Assembly: GCF_009604375.1 (NCBI RefSeq)
Contig: NZ_WEGH01000002.1
Location: forward strand, 124,001-188,000
Length of the DNA stretch: 64,000 nucleotides
Reading direction: 5' to 3'
Source of the DNA: Actinomadura macrotermitis
Lineage (GTDB): Bacteria; Actinomycetota; Actinomycetes; Streptosporangiales; Streptosporangiaceae
Every line of letters begins with the position of its first letter. The stretch's first letter is position 1. The notes beneath the pieces were generated by a model. The model saw nothing but the letters and a program-made list of their open reading frames with translations, searched no databases and was not told the DNA's origin. Shown piece by piece: positions 54,402 to 63,875 of the stretch. A program made the position numbers and the translations under genes.

Positions 54402-54402
54402 G

Positions 54403-55605
54403 TCAGGGGGCGCCGAGCGCCTCGGTGGGGGCGAGCCGCGCCGCCCGGATCGCCGGGTACAGGCCCGCGACGCCGCCGATGAACAGCGTCGCCACGACGC
54501 CGCCCGCCATCGCCCACAGCGGCACCACCGTCGGCCAGTCCTGGGAGGCGGCGAAGGCCGCGGTGACCACGATGCCGATCGCGACGCCGCCGACCCCGCC
54601 GAGCGCTGCCAGCAGCTGGGACTCGGTGAGGAACTGCAGCCTGATCTGGCCCCGGGTGGCGCCGAGGGAGCGCCGCAGCCCGATCTCGGCGCGCCGCTCC
54701 AGCACCGAGATGACCATCGTGTTGGCCACCCCGACCCCGCCGACCAGCAGCGCCACCCCGCCGAGGCCGAGCAGCAGGCCGGTGAAGGTCTTGTCCGCGG
54801 CGTTCTGCGCGGCGAGCGCGTCGGAGGGGCGGCTCACCTCGATCTCGTTCGGCGACTCGGGGTTGGCGGTGGCCGCCAGCAGCTCCCGCACCCGCCCGAC
54901 GTACGCCTTCTCCGCGCGGGTGTAGATCGTGGAGGGGTGGCCGTCGAAGCCGAGCCGGTCCGCCGCCGCCTCCCAGCCGACCAGCGCGGCCGAGTCCAGC
55001 TCCGCGGCGAGCGGCACCGGCTTCAGGATGCCGACGACGGTGAACCACTGCTCGCCGAGCCAGATCTGGGTGCCGGGCGTGACGACGCCGAGCCGGCTCG
55101 CCGTCCCCGAGCCGAGCACGACCGCCGGGTAGCGGGCGGTGCCGGCGTTCAGCCAGGACCCCGCCGCCAGCTCCAGGCCGACGGTGCGCGGCAGGTCGAG
55201 CCGGGCCGCGAGGACGCTGATCCCGCCGGACTCCAGCGCCGGGATGCGGTCGTTGCGGTACACCTTGGCGTCGACGGTGCCGGTCGCCGACGCCGACTCC
55301 ACGTGCGGGACCCGGGAGATCATGCCGACGGCCGCGGTGGGCAGCTTGGTGTCGTCGCCGAACAGGTCCTTGCCGGGCGCGGCCGTCAGCAGGTTGGTGC
55401 CGAGCCGGTCCAAGGTGGCCTGCAGCTGCGCCCGGCTGGAGGTGGAGATGCCCACCACGCCGACCATGGCGGCGATGCCGATCGCGATGCCGAGGGCCGA
55501 CAGCACCACCCGCAGCGGGCGGGCGCGCAGGCCCGCCGCGCCGACGCGCAGCACGTCGCGGGGCCGCAGCCGGGACGGGACCTCGTCGCTGGCTCCCCCC
55601 TTCAC
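54403..55605 (-). CDS. MacB-like ABC transporter permease (FtsX fold)
   Basis: 400 residues from GTG at 55605. One N-terminal helix (about 30-52), a periplasmic MacB-PCD domain (about 60-265) and three C-terminal helices (about 278-305, 330-355, 365-390). [19 protein letters not shown] is the FtsX/MacB signature. Overlaps the ATPase gene by 4 nt. It extrudes or transmits force to an envelope substrate, likely a peptide or antibiotic. Confidence 0.9.
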   Translation of the reverse strand: MKGGASDEVPSRLRPRDVLRVGAAGLRARPLRVVLSALGIAIGIAAMVGVVGISTSSRAQLQATLDRLGTNLLTAAPGKDLFGDDTKLPTAAVGMISRVPHVESASATGTVDAKVYRNDRIPALESGGISVLAARLDLPRTVGLELAAGSWLNAGTARYPAVVLGSGTASRLGVVTPGTQIWLGEQWFTVVGILKPVPLAAELDSAALVGWEAAADRLGFDGHPSTIYTRAEKAYVGRVRELLAATANPESPNEIEVSRPSDALAAQNAADKTFTGLLLGLGGVALLVGGVGVANTMVISVLERRAEIGLRRSLGATRGQIRLQFLTESQLLAALGGVGGVAIGIVVTAAFAASQDWPTVVPLWAMAGGVVATLFIGGVAGLYPAIRAARLAPTEALGAP

Positions 55606-56291
55606 CGCCCCGCCTCCGCCAGCGCGTCGTCGTGCACGATGCGCCCGTCGCGCATCCGGATCTGGCGCGGCGCGGTCGCGGCGATGTCCCGGTCGTGGGT
55701 GATCAGGATGACCGTGGTGCCGCCCGCCGCCAGCTCGTGCAGCAGCCGGATCACCTCCGCGCCCGACGCCGAGTCCAGCGCGCCGGTCGGCTCGTCGGCC
55801 AGCAGCAGCGCCGGCTCGCCGACGACCGCGCGGGCGATCGCGACCCGCTGCTTCTCGCCGCCCGACAGCTGGTGCGGCCGGTGGTCCAGCCGGTGCCCGA
55901 GGCCGACGCGCTCCAGCGCCCGGCGGGCGCGGCGGCGCCGCGCGGACAGCGGGGCGCCGGCGTACAGCAGGCCGTCGGCGACGTTGTCCAGCGCCGGGAC
56001 GCCGTGCGCGAGGTGGAACTGCTGGAACACGAACCCGATCCGGCGGCCGCGCAGCGCCGACAGCCGCCGGTCGGGCAGCCGCGACGCGTCCCGGCCCTCG
56101 ATCAGGACGGTGCCGCCGCTCGGCCGGTCCAGCGTGCCGAGCAGGTTCAGCATCGTCGACTTGCCCGAGCCGGACGGCCCGACGATCGCGACCAGCTCCC
56201 CCGCCTCGACGCTCATCGTCACCTCGTCCAGCGCGGTGACCCCGCCGGGGTAGCTCCGGCTCACCCCGCGCAGCTCCACGACCGGGCTCAT
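55602..56291 (-). CDS. ABC transporter ATP-binding protein, MacB/LolD type
   Basis: 229 residues: [23 protein letters not shown] and [12 protein letters not shown] are intact. It lies in frame order adaptor-ATPase-permease, with 4-nt overlaps on both sides, as in MacAB-like export systems. Confidence 0.95.
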   Translation of the reverse strand: MSPVVELRGVSRSYPGGVTALDEVTMSVEAGELVAIVGPSGSGKSTMLNLLGTLDRPSGGTVLIEGRDASRLPDRRLSALRGRRIGFVFQQFHLAHGVPALDNVADGLLYAGAPLSARRRRARRALERVGLGHRLDHRPHQLSGGEKQRVAIARAVVGEPALLLADEPTGALDSASGAEVIRLLHELAAGGTTVILITHDRDIAATAPRQIRMRDGRIVHDDALAEAGR

Positions 56292-57337
56292 GCGGGCACC
56301 CCCACCTTCATGCCCTCGGCGACGTCCTGCCCGGAGACCTCGACCTTGCCGGAGCTGAACACGCCGGTCTCCACCGGCACCATGCGGGTGCGGCCGTTGT
56401 CCACGGCCTGCACCGCGTAGCCGCCGTCGGTCCGGGCGAGCAGCGCGGCGACCGGCACGGCCAGCACGTCCGCGTGCCTGGCGGTGGTGAGGTGCACGTC
56501 GACCGGCGCCTTGTCGTAGGAGCCGAGCGAGCCGCCGCGCACCGCGACGGTGACCGCGATCGTCGTCGATTCCGAGCCCTTGGCCTTGGTCGCGACCTTG
56601 CCCACCCTGGCGATCCTTCCCTTGACGGTGCCGCCGCCGGGCAGGTCGATCGTCACCTCGGCGCCCTTGCGGGCGAACCGCTGGTACTTCACGTCCAGGT
56701 CCACGCTCACCACCCGCCTGGTGCCGGTGTAGGTGTACAGCGCGCCGCCGAGGCGGTCGCCGACGGAGGCCCGGTGCTCGGCCACCCGCAGCGCGCCGGA
56801 CGCGATCAGCACCGATCCCGGCTTCACCTCGCCGGTCTCGTCCAGGCCGAGGTCCTCCTGCCAGCGCTTCACCGCGGCGGCCGTGGCGGAGCTGTAGGTC
56901 TTGTCGACGGTGAACCCGCCGTACCCGAGGGCGCTGAGGTTCCGCTCGAACTGCAGGACGTCGGTGCCCTTCGCGCCGTCGGACAGCTTGCGGAACAGCG
57001 GCAGCCTCCCGTACAGCAGCGGCACGGGCTTGTTGTTCACCTTGTAGGCGGTGTCCCCGCGGGTCACCACGCTGCCGGCCGCCGGAAGCCAGGTGACGAC
57101 CCCCTGACCGCCGCCCCCACTGGCGGTCGTGGTGTCGCCGTAGCCGAGGGTGCCGCTCACCTTCTGCGACTCCACCAGCGTCGTCCGCTCGACCTGCGCC
57201 GTCGCGGGCGGCAGCATGCTGCGCCCGGCGGCCGGGGTTCCCCCGCCGCCGCCGCCGAGCCCGGCGGTGGCCAGGCCCGCGACGCCGATCAGGGCCACCC
57301 CGGTGACACCGGTGGCAACGGCGCGTCTGCGGTTCAC
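56288..57337 (-). CDS. Peptidoglycan-binding membrane fusion (MacA/HlyD-like) protein
   Basis: 349 residues from GTG at 57337, with GGGAGC upstream. N-terminal helix (about 8-27), then a peptidoglycan-binding domain (about 120-175: [18 protein letters not shown]), and a barrel-sandwich part with [19 protein letters not shown] and LAVPVAALL. It couples the ABC pump to the wall. It follows the duplicated lipoprotein with a 4-nt overlap. Confidence 0.88.
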   Translation of the reverse strand: MNRRRAVATGVTGVALIGVAGLATAGLGGGGGGTPAAGRSMLPPATAQVERTTLVESQKVSGTLGYGDTTTASGGGGQGVVTWLPAAGSVVTRGDTAYKVNNKPVPLLYGRLPLFRKLSDGAKGTDVLQFERNLSALGYGGFTVDKTYSSATAAAVKRWQEDLGLDETGEVKPGSVLIASGALRVAEHRASVGDRLGGALYTYTGTRRVVSVDLDVKYQRFARKGAEVTIDLPGGGTVKGRIARVGKVATKAKGSESTTIAVTVAVRGGSLGSYDKAPVDVHLTTARHADVLAVPVAALLARTDGGYAVQAVDNGRTRMVPVETGVFSSGKVEVSGQDVAEGMKVGVPA

Positions 57338-57906
57338 TCCTTGCTCCCGTTGAGCCCCTTTTCGTCTCCGCCGGGACGCTTCGGCTCGAGCTGGCGGCAC
57401 GCCTTCTCGGCCGACTTGAACTCCGCGCTCTCGGGATCGACCGCCGGGCCGCCGTCGCCTTCGCCCGCCTTCCGCTCGACCTTGACCTTGCCGCTGGAGT
57501 CGGGATCGGGCATGTTCACGCCGTGCTCGCGCATGCACTTGGCGTGCTTCTGCATGGCGGCGATGTCGCCCTTGCTCGGCGGCTTCCCCCCGTTCGGGGC
57601 CAGGTGCCGGCAGGCCTTCTCGGCCTGCTCCAGCTTGCCGATGCCACCCTCGGGGACCTGGCCGCCTTTGACGCCGTGCCCGTCGCCCGCCTTCATCTTC
57701 ACCTTGCCGTCGGCGTCGGGGTCGGGCATGTCCACGCCGTGCTCGCGCATGCACTTGGCGAACTTGCGCCCCTGCTCGGCGTTGTCGGTGCCCTTGCCGG
57801 GACCGGTCGCCGCGTTCTTGCCGCCGCCGTCCCAGAAGCAGGCCGACGTCCCGAACAGGAGGGCCGGCAGCAGGGCCAGGGCGGCGATGCGCTGTCGTGT
57901 TCTCAT
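57334..57906 (-). CDS. Lipoprotein with internally duplicated Cys motif
   Basis: 190 residues with lipobox TSAC (Cys23). Two repeats of about 70 residues each carry [17 protein letters not shown] or [17 protein letters not shown] and a later EKACRHL or EKACRQL, so each likely forms one disulfide. The first gene of the efflux operon, divergent from the two-component system. The repeats may sense or bind the exported compound. Confidence 0.8.
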   Translation of the reverse strand: MRTRQRIAALALLPALLFGTSACFWDGGGKNAATGPGKGTDNAEQGRKFAKCMREHGVDMPDPDADGKVKMKAGDGHGVKGGQVPEGGIGKLEQAEKACRHLAPNGGKPPSKGDIAAMQKHAKCMREHGVNMPDPDSSGKVKVERKAGEGDGGPAVDPESAEFKSAEKACRQLEPKRPGGDEKGLNGSKE

Positions 57907-57942
57907 GGGCAGCAGTCCAGCCGCCGCCCGATAACCCCGGTG

Positions 57943-57958
57943 TAACCGAACGCGGTTA
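57943..57958. promoter_or_regulatory. Palindromic site between efflux operon and regulator genes
   Basis: TAACCG-AACG-CGGTTA is a perfect 6-4-6 palindrome in the divergent promoter region 57907-58020, a candidate response-regulator site for control of both operons. Confidence 0.55.
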
Positions 57959-58020
57959 TGCGGGCGTTACGCCCGGCGGGGCAGGCTGTGGCCTTGGACC
58001 GCGGACAGGGACGGTGGCAC

Positions 58021-58677
58021 GTGCGGGTTTTGATCGCCGAGGACGAGCGGATGCTCGCCGACTCCATCGCCGAAGGCCTGCGCGCCGAGGCCCTGGCGGT
58101 GGACGTGGTGTACGACGGGGACGCCGCCCTGGAACGGCTCGGCGTGAACGACTACGACGTGCTCGTCCTGGACCGCGACCTGCCGGTCGTGCACGGCGAC
58201 GACGTCTGCCGCGCGGTCATCGACTCGGGCGCGAACGTCCGGGTGCTGATGCTCACCGCCGCGGGCGCGGTGCGCGCGCGCGTGGACGGCCTGCGGCTCG
58301 GCGCGGACGACTACCTCACCAAGCCGTTCGCGTTCGAGGAGCTGGTGGCGCGCATCCACGCCCTCGCGCGGCGCGCGCGCCCGGCCGACCCGCCGCTGCT
58401 GCAGCGCGCCGACGTGCGGCTCGACCCGTCCCGCCGCGAGGTCTACCGGGACGGCCGCTACGTGCACCTGGCCCGCAAGGAGTTCGGTGTGCTGGCCGAG
58501 CTGCTGCGCGCGGACGGCAAGGTCGTCTCCGCCGAGCAGCTCCTGGAGAAGGTCTGGGACGAGCACACCGACCCGTTCACCAACACCGTCCGGGTGACCC
58601 TGATGAAACTGCGCCGCAAGCTCGGCGACCCGCCCCTCATCGAGACCGTCCCGGGAACGGGGTACCGCATCCCATGA
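58021..58677 (+). CDS. OmpR-family response regulator
   Basis: 218 residues from GTG at 58021. Receiver with acidic pocket VLIAEDER, phosphoacceptor Asp in VLVLDRDLP, Thr in LMLTAAG and Lys in YLTKPFAFEEL; winged helix about 125-217. ATGA overlap with the kinase. It is divergent from the MacAB-like operon it probably controls. Confidence 0.93.
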   Translation: MRVLIAEDERMLADSIAEGLRAEALAVDVVYDGDAALERLGVNDYDVLVLDRDLPVVHGDDVCRAVIDSGANVRVLMLTAAGAVRARVDGLRLGADDYLTKPFAFEELVARIHALARRARPADPPLLQRADVRLDPSRREVYRDGRYVHLARKEFGVLAELLRADGKVVSAEQLLEKVWDEHTDPFTNTVRVTLMKLRRKLGDPPLIETVPGTGYRIP

Positions 58678-59900
58678 CCGCTCTTCCGCGCCTCACCATC
58701 CGCGGCCGCCTCACCCTGCTGTACGGCGGCCTGTTCCTGCTCGGCGGCCTGGTGCTGCTGGCCCTGACCTACTTCCTGGTCAAGGCGACCCTGGAGCCGC
58801 CCGGCGCGCAGATCAAGACCCTGGGGACCGGGATCGCCCCCGCCGACCAGCTCGGCCCGGTGCCGCCGGGCGGCACCGCCTTCTCCGACGGGCAGGTGCG
58901 CCAGGTCCTGGTCCAGACCAAGGACAACGCCCAGCGCGAGCTGCTGAGCTCGCTGCTCACCCAGGGCGGCATCGCGCTCGGCGTGGTGACGGTCGCGGCG
59001 TTCGGGCTCGGCTGGCTGTTCGCCGACCGGGCGCTGCGGCCCGTCCACCAGATCACCGAGACCGCCCGGCGGGTCGCGCGCAGCCACGACCTCACCGAGC
59101 GGATCGCCTACGGCGGGCCCCGCGACGACGTCAAGGAGCTCGCCGACACCTTCGACACCATGCTCGGCCGGCTCGCCCGCGCCTTCGACGGGCAGCGCCG
59201 CTTCGTCGCCAACGCCTCGCACGAGCTGCGCACCCCGCTCGCCATCAACCGCACCCTGGTGGACGTGGCGGTGCGCCGCGCCGACGCCACCGAGGACGTC
59301 AAGCGGCTCGGCGCCTCGCTGCTGGTGGTCAACCACCGGCACGAGCGGCTCATCGACGGGCTGCTGACGCTCGCCGGCAGCGAGAACACCGTCGTCGACG
59401 CGCGCCCGCTGGACCTGGCCGAGGTCGCCGGGCACGTGCTGGACCAGGCCGCCGCCGAGGCCGCCGGGCGCGGCATCGCCGTCGCCCGCGACCTGCGCGC
59501 CGCGCCCGCCTCGGGCGACCCGATCCTGCTGGAGCGGCTGGTGCAGAACCTGGTGGAGAACGCCGTCCGGCACAACCACGACGACGGCGAGATCACCGTG
59601 GCCACCGGCACCCGCGACGGCGCCGCCGAGGTGGTCGTCGCCAACACCGGCCCGGTGGTGCCGCCCTACGACATCGAGACGATCTTCGAGCCGTTCCGGC
59701 GCCTCGGCACCGACCGGCTGAACTCCGACCGCGGCTCGGGGCTCGGCCTGTCGATCGTGCGCGCCACCGCGACCGCGCACGGCGGCACGGTGCACGCCGC
59801 CCCCCGGCCCGGCGGCGGCCTCACCGTCACCGTCCGGCTGCCGGCTCACGAGCCGTACATGACGTCCACGGTGTGGGGGGAGAAGCCGAGCGAGCGGTAG
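58674..59900 (+). CDS. Sensor histidine kinase
   Basis: 408 residues. Two membrane helices (about 12-36 and 96-118) flank a small extracytoplasmic sensor. HAMP (about 118-170) precedes the H-box NASHELRTPLA, then N-box QNLVENAVRHN and G-boxes GSGLGLSIV. The last 18 codons (PYMTSTVWGEKPSER end) overlap the 3' end of the convergent mshD by 55 nt. Signal unknown; partner is the overlapping regulator. Confidence 0.93.
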   Translation: MTALPRLTIRGRLTLLYGGLFLLGGLVLLALTYFLVKATLEPPGAQIKTLGTGIAPADQLGPVPPGGTAFSDGQVRQVLVQTKDNAQRELLSSLLTQGGIALGVVTVAAFGLGWLFADRALRPVHQITETARRVARSHDLTERIAYGGPRDDVKELADTFDTMLGRLARAFDGQRRFVANASHELRTPLAINRTLVDVAVRRADATEDVKRLGASLLVVNHRHERLIDGLLTLAGSENTVVDARPLDLAEVAGHVLDQAAAEAAGRGIAVARDLRAAPASGDPILLERLVQNLVENAVRHNHDDGEITVATGTRDGAAEVVVANTGPVVPPYDIETIFEPFRRLGTDRLNSDRGSGLGLSIVRATATAHGGTVHAAPRPGGGLTVTVRLPAHEPYMTSTVWGEKPSER

Positions 59901-60685
59901 AGGCGGACGGCGGCGGCGTTGGACTCGTCCACGTACAGCAGGATCTGCGGGACGCCCCGGTCGCGCAGGTGGTGCAGGCCGGCCAGGGTGAGGGCGCGGC
60001 CGAGACCGAGGCCCTGCGCGGACGGGTCGACGCCGACGACGTAGACCTCGCCGAGCCCGTCCGGGTGGACCTTGGTCCAGTGGAAGCCGGCGATGCGGCC
60101 GTCGCGCTCGGCGAGGAAGAAGCCCGCCGGGTCGAACCAGCCCTCCCGCTCGCGCGCGCGCACGTCGTCCAGCGTCCAGGCGCCCTGCTCGGGGTGGTGC
60201 GCGAACGCGGCGGCGTTGACCTTCAGCCACTCCTCCTCGTCCTGGCCCGGGACGAACGTGCGCAGCGTGACACCGTCCGCGATGTCGGGGGCGGGCAGCG
60301 GCTCGGCGGCCGGGCGGCGCATCTGGAACAGGACACGGACGCGTTCCATGCCCTCGGACGCGGCGAGCGCGGCGGCGGCGGGCAGGTCGCCGTGCGCCCA
60401 GACACGCAGCGGAGCGGCGTCCTGCAGCAGGCCGCGCAGCAGCGCGCGCCCATGGCCGCGCCGCCGGTGCTCGGGATGAACGACCAGTTCGGCGGCGGCG
60501 CTCTCCTCCTCCGTCGCCGGGTCCAGGTGCGCGTAGCCGACGACGACGCCGTCCTCGACGACGGTCCGGCCGGGCGCGCCGTTGCGCAGCGCGAGCAGCG
60601 CGTGCTCCGACAGCGGGCCGACCCCGTCGGCGGCGGCGGCCGCGTCGACGAGGGCGAGGATCTGGGACTCCGGCGGCGCACTCAT
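59846..60685 (-). CDS. mshD: Mycothiol synthase MshD
   Basis: 279 residues, two GNAT domains. The N-terminal one (about 10-130) has HPEHRRRGHGRALL. The C-terminal one (about 145-279) has VVGVDPSAQGLGLGRALT, the acetyl-CoA loop, and YVDESNAAAVRLYRSLGF. It acetylates Cys-GlcN-Ins to complete mycothiol. It lies in the order Rv0818-Rv0819-Rv0820 neighbourhood as in mycobacteria, though rearranged. The ATG at 60685 is chosen over 60718 by family length. Confidence 0.92.
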   Translation of the reverse strand: MSAPPESQILALVDAAAAADGVGPLSEHALLALRNGAPGRTVVEDGVVVGYAHLDPATEEESAAAELVVHPEHRRRGHGRALLRGLLQDAAPLRVWAHGDLPAAAALAASEGMERVRVLFQMRRPAAEPLPAPDIADGVTLRTFVPGQDEEEWLKVNAAAFAHHPEQGAWTLDDVRAREREGWFDPAGFFLAERDGRIAGFHWTKVHPDGLGEVYVVGVDPSAQGLGLGRALTLAGLHHLRDRGVPQILLYVDESNAAAVRLYRSLGFSPHTVDVMYGS

Positions 60686-60774
60686 GATCGAAAGCTTAGT
60701 TCCTGGCGAAAACGACATGAAACTGTCACAGAGATGCCGATGTCCGTATGCCAGGGATCTTTACCCTGCAGGTC

Positions 60775-62445
60775 ATGATCCGACCACGCATCACCCTGGC
60801 CTGTGCCGCGGCCCTGGCGATCGCGGGCCTCGCGGCGCAGCCCGCCGCGGCCAAGCCCGCCCCCACCGTGGACGTGCGGCTGCTCGCGCTGAACGACTTC
60901 CACGGCAACCTGGAGCCGCCGACCGGCAACTCGGGCAACGCCGTCGACGAGAACGGCAACACCGTCCCGGCGGGCGGTGCCGCCTACATCGCCGCCCACC
61001 TCAAGCGGCTGGCGAACAAGCACACCCTCACCGTGGCGCAGGGCGACCTGATCGGCGCGTCGCCGCTCATCTCCGCCGCCTACCACGACGAGCCGTCGGT
61101 GGAGTTCCTCGGCAACATCGGCGTGACCGCGTCGGCCGTCGGCAACCACGAGTTCGACGAGGGCTACAAGGAACTGCAGCGCATCCAGAACGGCGGCTGC
61201 CACCCCGTCGACGGCTGCTCCCCCGCGGGCAGGTGGCGCGGCGCCAAGTTCGACTACCTGGCCGCCAACGTCACCAAGGGCAGCCGGCCCATCCTCAAGC
61301 CGTGGACGATCCGCTGGATCAACGGCGTGCCGGTCGGGTTCATCGGCGTGGTCACCAAGACCACCCCGTCGATCGTCACCGCCGACGGGATCAAGGGCCT
61401 GACCTTCGACGACGAGGTCGCCTCGGCCAACCGGTCCGCGGCCCAGCTGAAGCGGCTCGGCGTGCACGCGATGGTCCTGCTCGTCCACGAGGGCGACCAG
61501 ACCCCGCTCGGGCAGCGGCCCGACGCGTGCGGCGTCGTCCCGGGCGCGGGCACCCGCATCGCCAAGGAGGCCGACGCCGACATCGACGTCGTCCTGGCCG
61601 GCCACACCCACCAGCAGTACCTGTGCTCGGTCACCGACCCGAAGGGGCAGCCGCGGCTGTACTCCTCCGGCTCCTCGTTCGGGCGCGTCATCTCCCAGGT
61701 CGACTTCAAGGTGAACCGGTGGACGCGCGACGTCGACCGCTCCACCCTGAAGGGCGACAACCACGTCGTCACCCGCGACATCGCGCCCGACCCGGCGACG
61801 CAGACCTTCGTGCAGACCTGGAAGGACCGGGTCGCCCCGGTCGCCAACAAGCCCATCGGCAAGATCACCGCCGACCTCGACCGGAAACCGTCCGCCGCCG
61901 GCGAGACCCCCCTCGGCGACGTCATCGCCGACGCCCAGCTCGCGGCCGTCAAGGACAAGGGCGCCCAGATCGCGGTCACCAACCCCGGCGGCGTGCGCAC
62001 CGAGCTCGTCTACAAGGCCAGCGGCGCCGAGGGCGACGGCGTCGTCACCTACGGCGAGGCGTTCGCCGTCCAGCCGTTCAGCAACATCGTCGGCGTCACC
62101 ACCCTGACCGGCGCCCAGCTGGACCAGACGCTGGAGCAGCAGTGGACGCCCGCCGGCGAGAAGATCCTGCAGCCCTCCGCGAACCTGCACTTCACCATCG
62201 ACCGCACCCGCCCCGTCGGCGACCGCGTCTCGGACATCACCATCGACGGTAAGCCGGTCGACCCGGCCGCCACCTACAAGGTCGCCGCCAACAACTTCCT
62301 GCTCGGCGGCGGTGACGGCTTCACCACCTTCACCGAGGGCAAGGACGCCGTCCTCGGCCCGATCGACCTGGACTCGCTGATCGCCTACTTCGGCGGCAAC
62401 TCCCCGATCGCCCCACCCACCCTGGACCGCATCACCGGCAAGTAA
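60775..62445 (+). CDS. Secreted 5'-nucleotidase / bifunctional metallophosphoesterase
   Basis: 556 residues with a Sec signal (about 1-26, PAAA-KP). Metal ligands appear in LNDFHGNLEP, QGDLIGASP, GNHEFDEG and LAGHTHQQY; the C-terminal substrate domain (about 345-550) has NPGGVRTEL and NNFLLGGGDGFTTF. It dephosphorylates nucleotides, probably to salvage phosphate outside the cell; a PHO box was not identified. Two nearby Cys pairs can form disulfides. Confidence 0.94.
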   Translation: MIRPRITLACAAALAIAGLAAQPAAAKPAPTVDVRLLALNDFHGNLEPPTGNSGNAVDENGNTVPAGGAAYIAAHLKRLANKHTLTVAQGDLIGASPLISAAYHDEPSVEFLGNIGVTASAVGNHEFDEGYKELQRIQNGGCHPVDGCSPAGRWRGAKFDYLAANVTKGSRPILKPWTIRWINGVPVGFIGVVTKTTPSIVTADGIKGLTFDDEVASANRSAAQLKRLGVHAMVLLVHEGDQTPLGQRPDACGVVPGAGTRIAKEADADIDVVLAGHTHQQYLCSVTDPKGQPRLYSSGSSFGRVISQVDFKVNRWTRDVDRSTLKGDNHVVTRDIAPDPATQTFVQTWKDRVAPVANKPIGKITADLDRKPSAAGETPLGDVIADAQLAAVKDKGAQIAVTNPGGVRTELVYKASGAEGDGVVTYGEAFAVQPFSNIVGVTTLTGAQLDQTLEQQWTPAGEKILQPSANLHFTIDRTRPVGDRVSDITIDGKPVDPAATYKVAANNFLLGGGDGFTTFTEGKDAVLGPIDLDSLIAYFGGNSPIAPPTLDRITGK

Positions 62446-62460
62446 CCCGCATTACCCCAG

Positions 62461-62498
62461 AACGGGCCGCCTTCCCCCGGGTAGGCGGCCCGTTTTGT
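62461..62498 (+). terminator. Rho-independent terminator after 5'-nucleotidase
   Basis: A perfect 12-bp stem AACGGGCCGCCT (62461-62472) with 62483-62494, followed by TTGT, starting 15 nt after the stop. Confidence 0.88.
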
Positions 62499-62560
62499 CA
62501 CACCTCAAAACACCAGTTCGATGGACTTTGCTCGAACGACCGAATACTTGGCGTGACCTT

Positions 62561-62569
62561 TGCTAACTT
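62561..62569 (+). promoter_or_regulatory. Extended -10 promoter giving a leaderless nuclease mRNA
   Basis: TGCTAACTT is an extended -10; the expected start, about 7 nt later, falls on the A of the ATG at 62577. No ribosome-binding site is present. No clear -35 was seen. Confidence 0.5.
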
Positions 62570-62576
62570 TCCGCGC

Positions 62577-63437
62577 ATGCCCGGACGTCAGCACGACGCG
62601 ATCAACGACCTGATCCGCGAACACCCCGACCTGGCCCTGTGGGCCCTGCGCACCGTCGCCGACATCGACCTGGAGCCCCCCGGCCCCCTGCGCACGATCA
62701 GCGGCGAGCTCAACGACCGCGTCTCCCGCGACCGCCAGGCCGACACCATCCTGGCCGACGGCCCCGACAACGGCCTGCGGAACCTGCTGATCACCGAGGT
62801 GGAGACCAAGCTCTCCACCCGGAAACTGGAGCAGTGCCTCCACTACGCGACCATCCTGGTGATCCAGCACGACAGGCCGGTCTACGTCGTGGTGTTCACT
62901 CCCGACGCCCAGGCCGACAAGTACGCCGCCCCTGTCACCCTCACCCGCGGCGGCCTGTCGATCACCCTCACGCCGACCCTCGTCGGCCCGGACCAGCTTC
63001 CCGTCATCACCGATCCCGCCCAGGTCGTCGCCGACCCGGCCCTGGCCGCCCTGGCGCTCATGGCCCACGGCAAGACCGAGGGCGTCATCCGGACCTTCAT
63101 CGAGGGCCTGGACACCATCAAGAGCCGGGAGAGCCCCGGCGACAATGGCCACGCTATGCGATACTTCGATTACGCAATCGACGTGGCCCCCTTCTCCATC
63201 CGCCGGCTACTGGAGAGAGACATCATGCGCACCGAACTGCCCATCCGCAGCGAATTCGCCAAGACCTACATCGCCAAAGGCGAGATCAAGGCCATCCTGA
63301 GCGTCCTCGACGCCCGGGGTCTGGAAGTCTCCTCCGCGGCCAGGGAACAGATCACCGGCTGCACCGACCTCGACCAGCTCGAGACATGGGTCCGCCGCGC
63401 CGCCATCATCCAGACCGCCGACGAACTCTTCGACTGA
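62577..63437 (+). CDS. PD-(D/E)XK nuclease-fold, Rpn-like protein
   Basis: 286 residues. The nuclease core (about 1-140) has Asp56 in RQADTILAD and the E-x-E-x-K core ITEVETK (Glu74, Glu76, Lys78), typical of Rpn-type PD-(D/E)XK enzymes. A helical C-terminal module (about 203-286) starts at APFSIRRLLERD, contains an AKGE motif and ends WVRRAAIIQTADELFD. An in-frame ATG at 63225 with GGAGAG 7 nt upstream could make the C-terminal 70 residues alone. The same module is duplicated downstream. Likely a DNA nuclease used in defence or recombination; no target is known. Confidence 0.75.
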   Translation: MPGRQHDAINDLIREHPDLALWALRTVADIDLEPPGPLRTISGELNDRVSRDRQADTILADGPDNGLRNLLITEVETKLSTRKLEQCLHYATILVIQHDRPVYVVVFTPDAQADKYAAPVTLTRGGLSITLTPTLVGPDQLPVITDPAQVVADPALAALALMAHGKTEGVIRTFIEGLDTIKSRESPGDNGHAMRYFDYAIDVAPFSIRRLLERDIMRTELPIRSEFAKTYIAKGEIKAILSVLDARGLEVSSAAREQITGCTDLDQLETWVRRAAIIQTADELFD

Positions 63438-63480
63438 CCCGGACCGCTGCGCACACCTGCCCGCCAACAACGCGGGCAGG
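63182..63480 (+). repeat. Tandem duplication, copy 1 (module end plus hairpin)
   Basis: About 300 nt covering the nuclease C-terminal module, the stop and the following hairpin. The first roughly 100 nt are identical to copy 2 (63488 onwards). Later parts differ only at scattered positions, and copy 2 has a 24-nt in-frame insertion of AKGE-type codons. Confidence 0.9.
63456..63480 (+). terminator. Hairpin after nuclease gene
   Basis: CCTGCCCGC (63456-63464) pairs with GCGGGCAGG (63472-63480), loop 7. The same hairpin follows copy 2. Confidence 0.65.
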
Positions 63481-63530
63481 CTCGCACCGTGGCCCCCTTC
63501 TCCATCCGCCGGCTACTGGAGAGAGACATC

Positions 63531-63767
63531 ATGCGCACCGAACTGCCCATCCGCAGCGAATTCGCCAAGACCTACATCGCCAAAGGCGAGGCCAAAGGCG
63601 AGATCAAGGGCGAGATCAAGGCCATCCTGAGCGTCCTCGACGCCCGGGGCCTGGAAGTCTCCTCCGCGGCCAGGGAACAGATCACCGGCTGCACCGACCT
63701 CGACCAGCTCGAAGCATGGGTCCGCCGCGCCGCCACCATCCAGACCACCGACCAGCTCTTCGGCTGA
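63531..63767 (+). CDS. Stand-alone C-terminal module of Rpn-like nuclease
   Basis: 78 residues from ATG at 63531, with GGAGAG 7 nt upstream; GTG at 63489 would give 92 residues. Equals the C-terminal module of the upstream nuclease with eight extra residues of AKGE/IKGE repeat. It lacks the nuclease core. By analogy with E. coli Rpn proteins, where a C-terminal fragment made from an internal start blocks the full toxin, this could be a dedicated antitoxin; that is inference. Confidence 0.65.
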   Translation: MRTELPIRSEFAKTYIAKGEAKGEIKGEIKAILSVLDARGLEVSSAAREQITGCTDLDQLEAWVRRAATIQTTDQLFG

Positions 63768-63785
63768 CCCGAACGTCCGAGCGCA

Positions 63786-63809
63786 CCTGCCCGCAACAAC
63801 GCGGGCAGG
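63786..63809 (+). terminator. Hairpin after stand-alone module
   Basis: CCTGCCCGC (63786-63794) pairs with GCGGGCAGG (63801-63809), loop 6. Confidence 0.65.
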
Positions 63810-63875
63810 ATCTTCAGCACGCTCTGAAACCCTCCGTCCCCCTACGCTCCGCGCACAACGTTCCCGGAGGCGCTC

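Larger units (their letters stand above)
63488..63809 (+). repeat. Tandem duplication, copy 2
   Basis: Near-identical copy of 63182-63480 at offset 306, enlarged by 24 nt (AKGEIKGE-type codons) and including the hairpin. The few differences indicate a recent event. Confidence 0.9.

Noticed and set aside
63182..63809. Insertion sequence or mobile element as cause of the duplication
   Set aside because: No transposase frame, terminal inverted repeats or target-site duplication were seen; a simple tandem duplication explains it.
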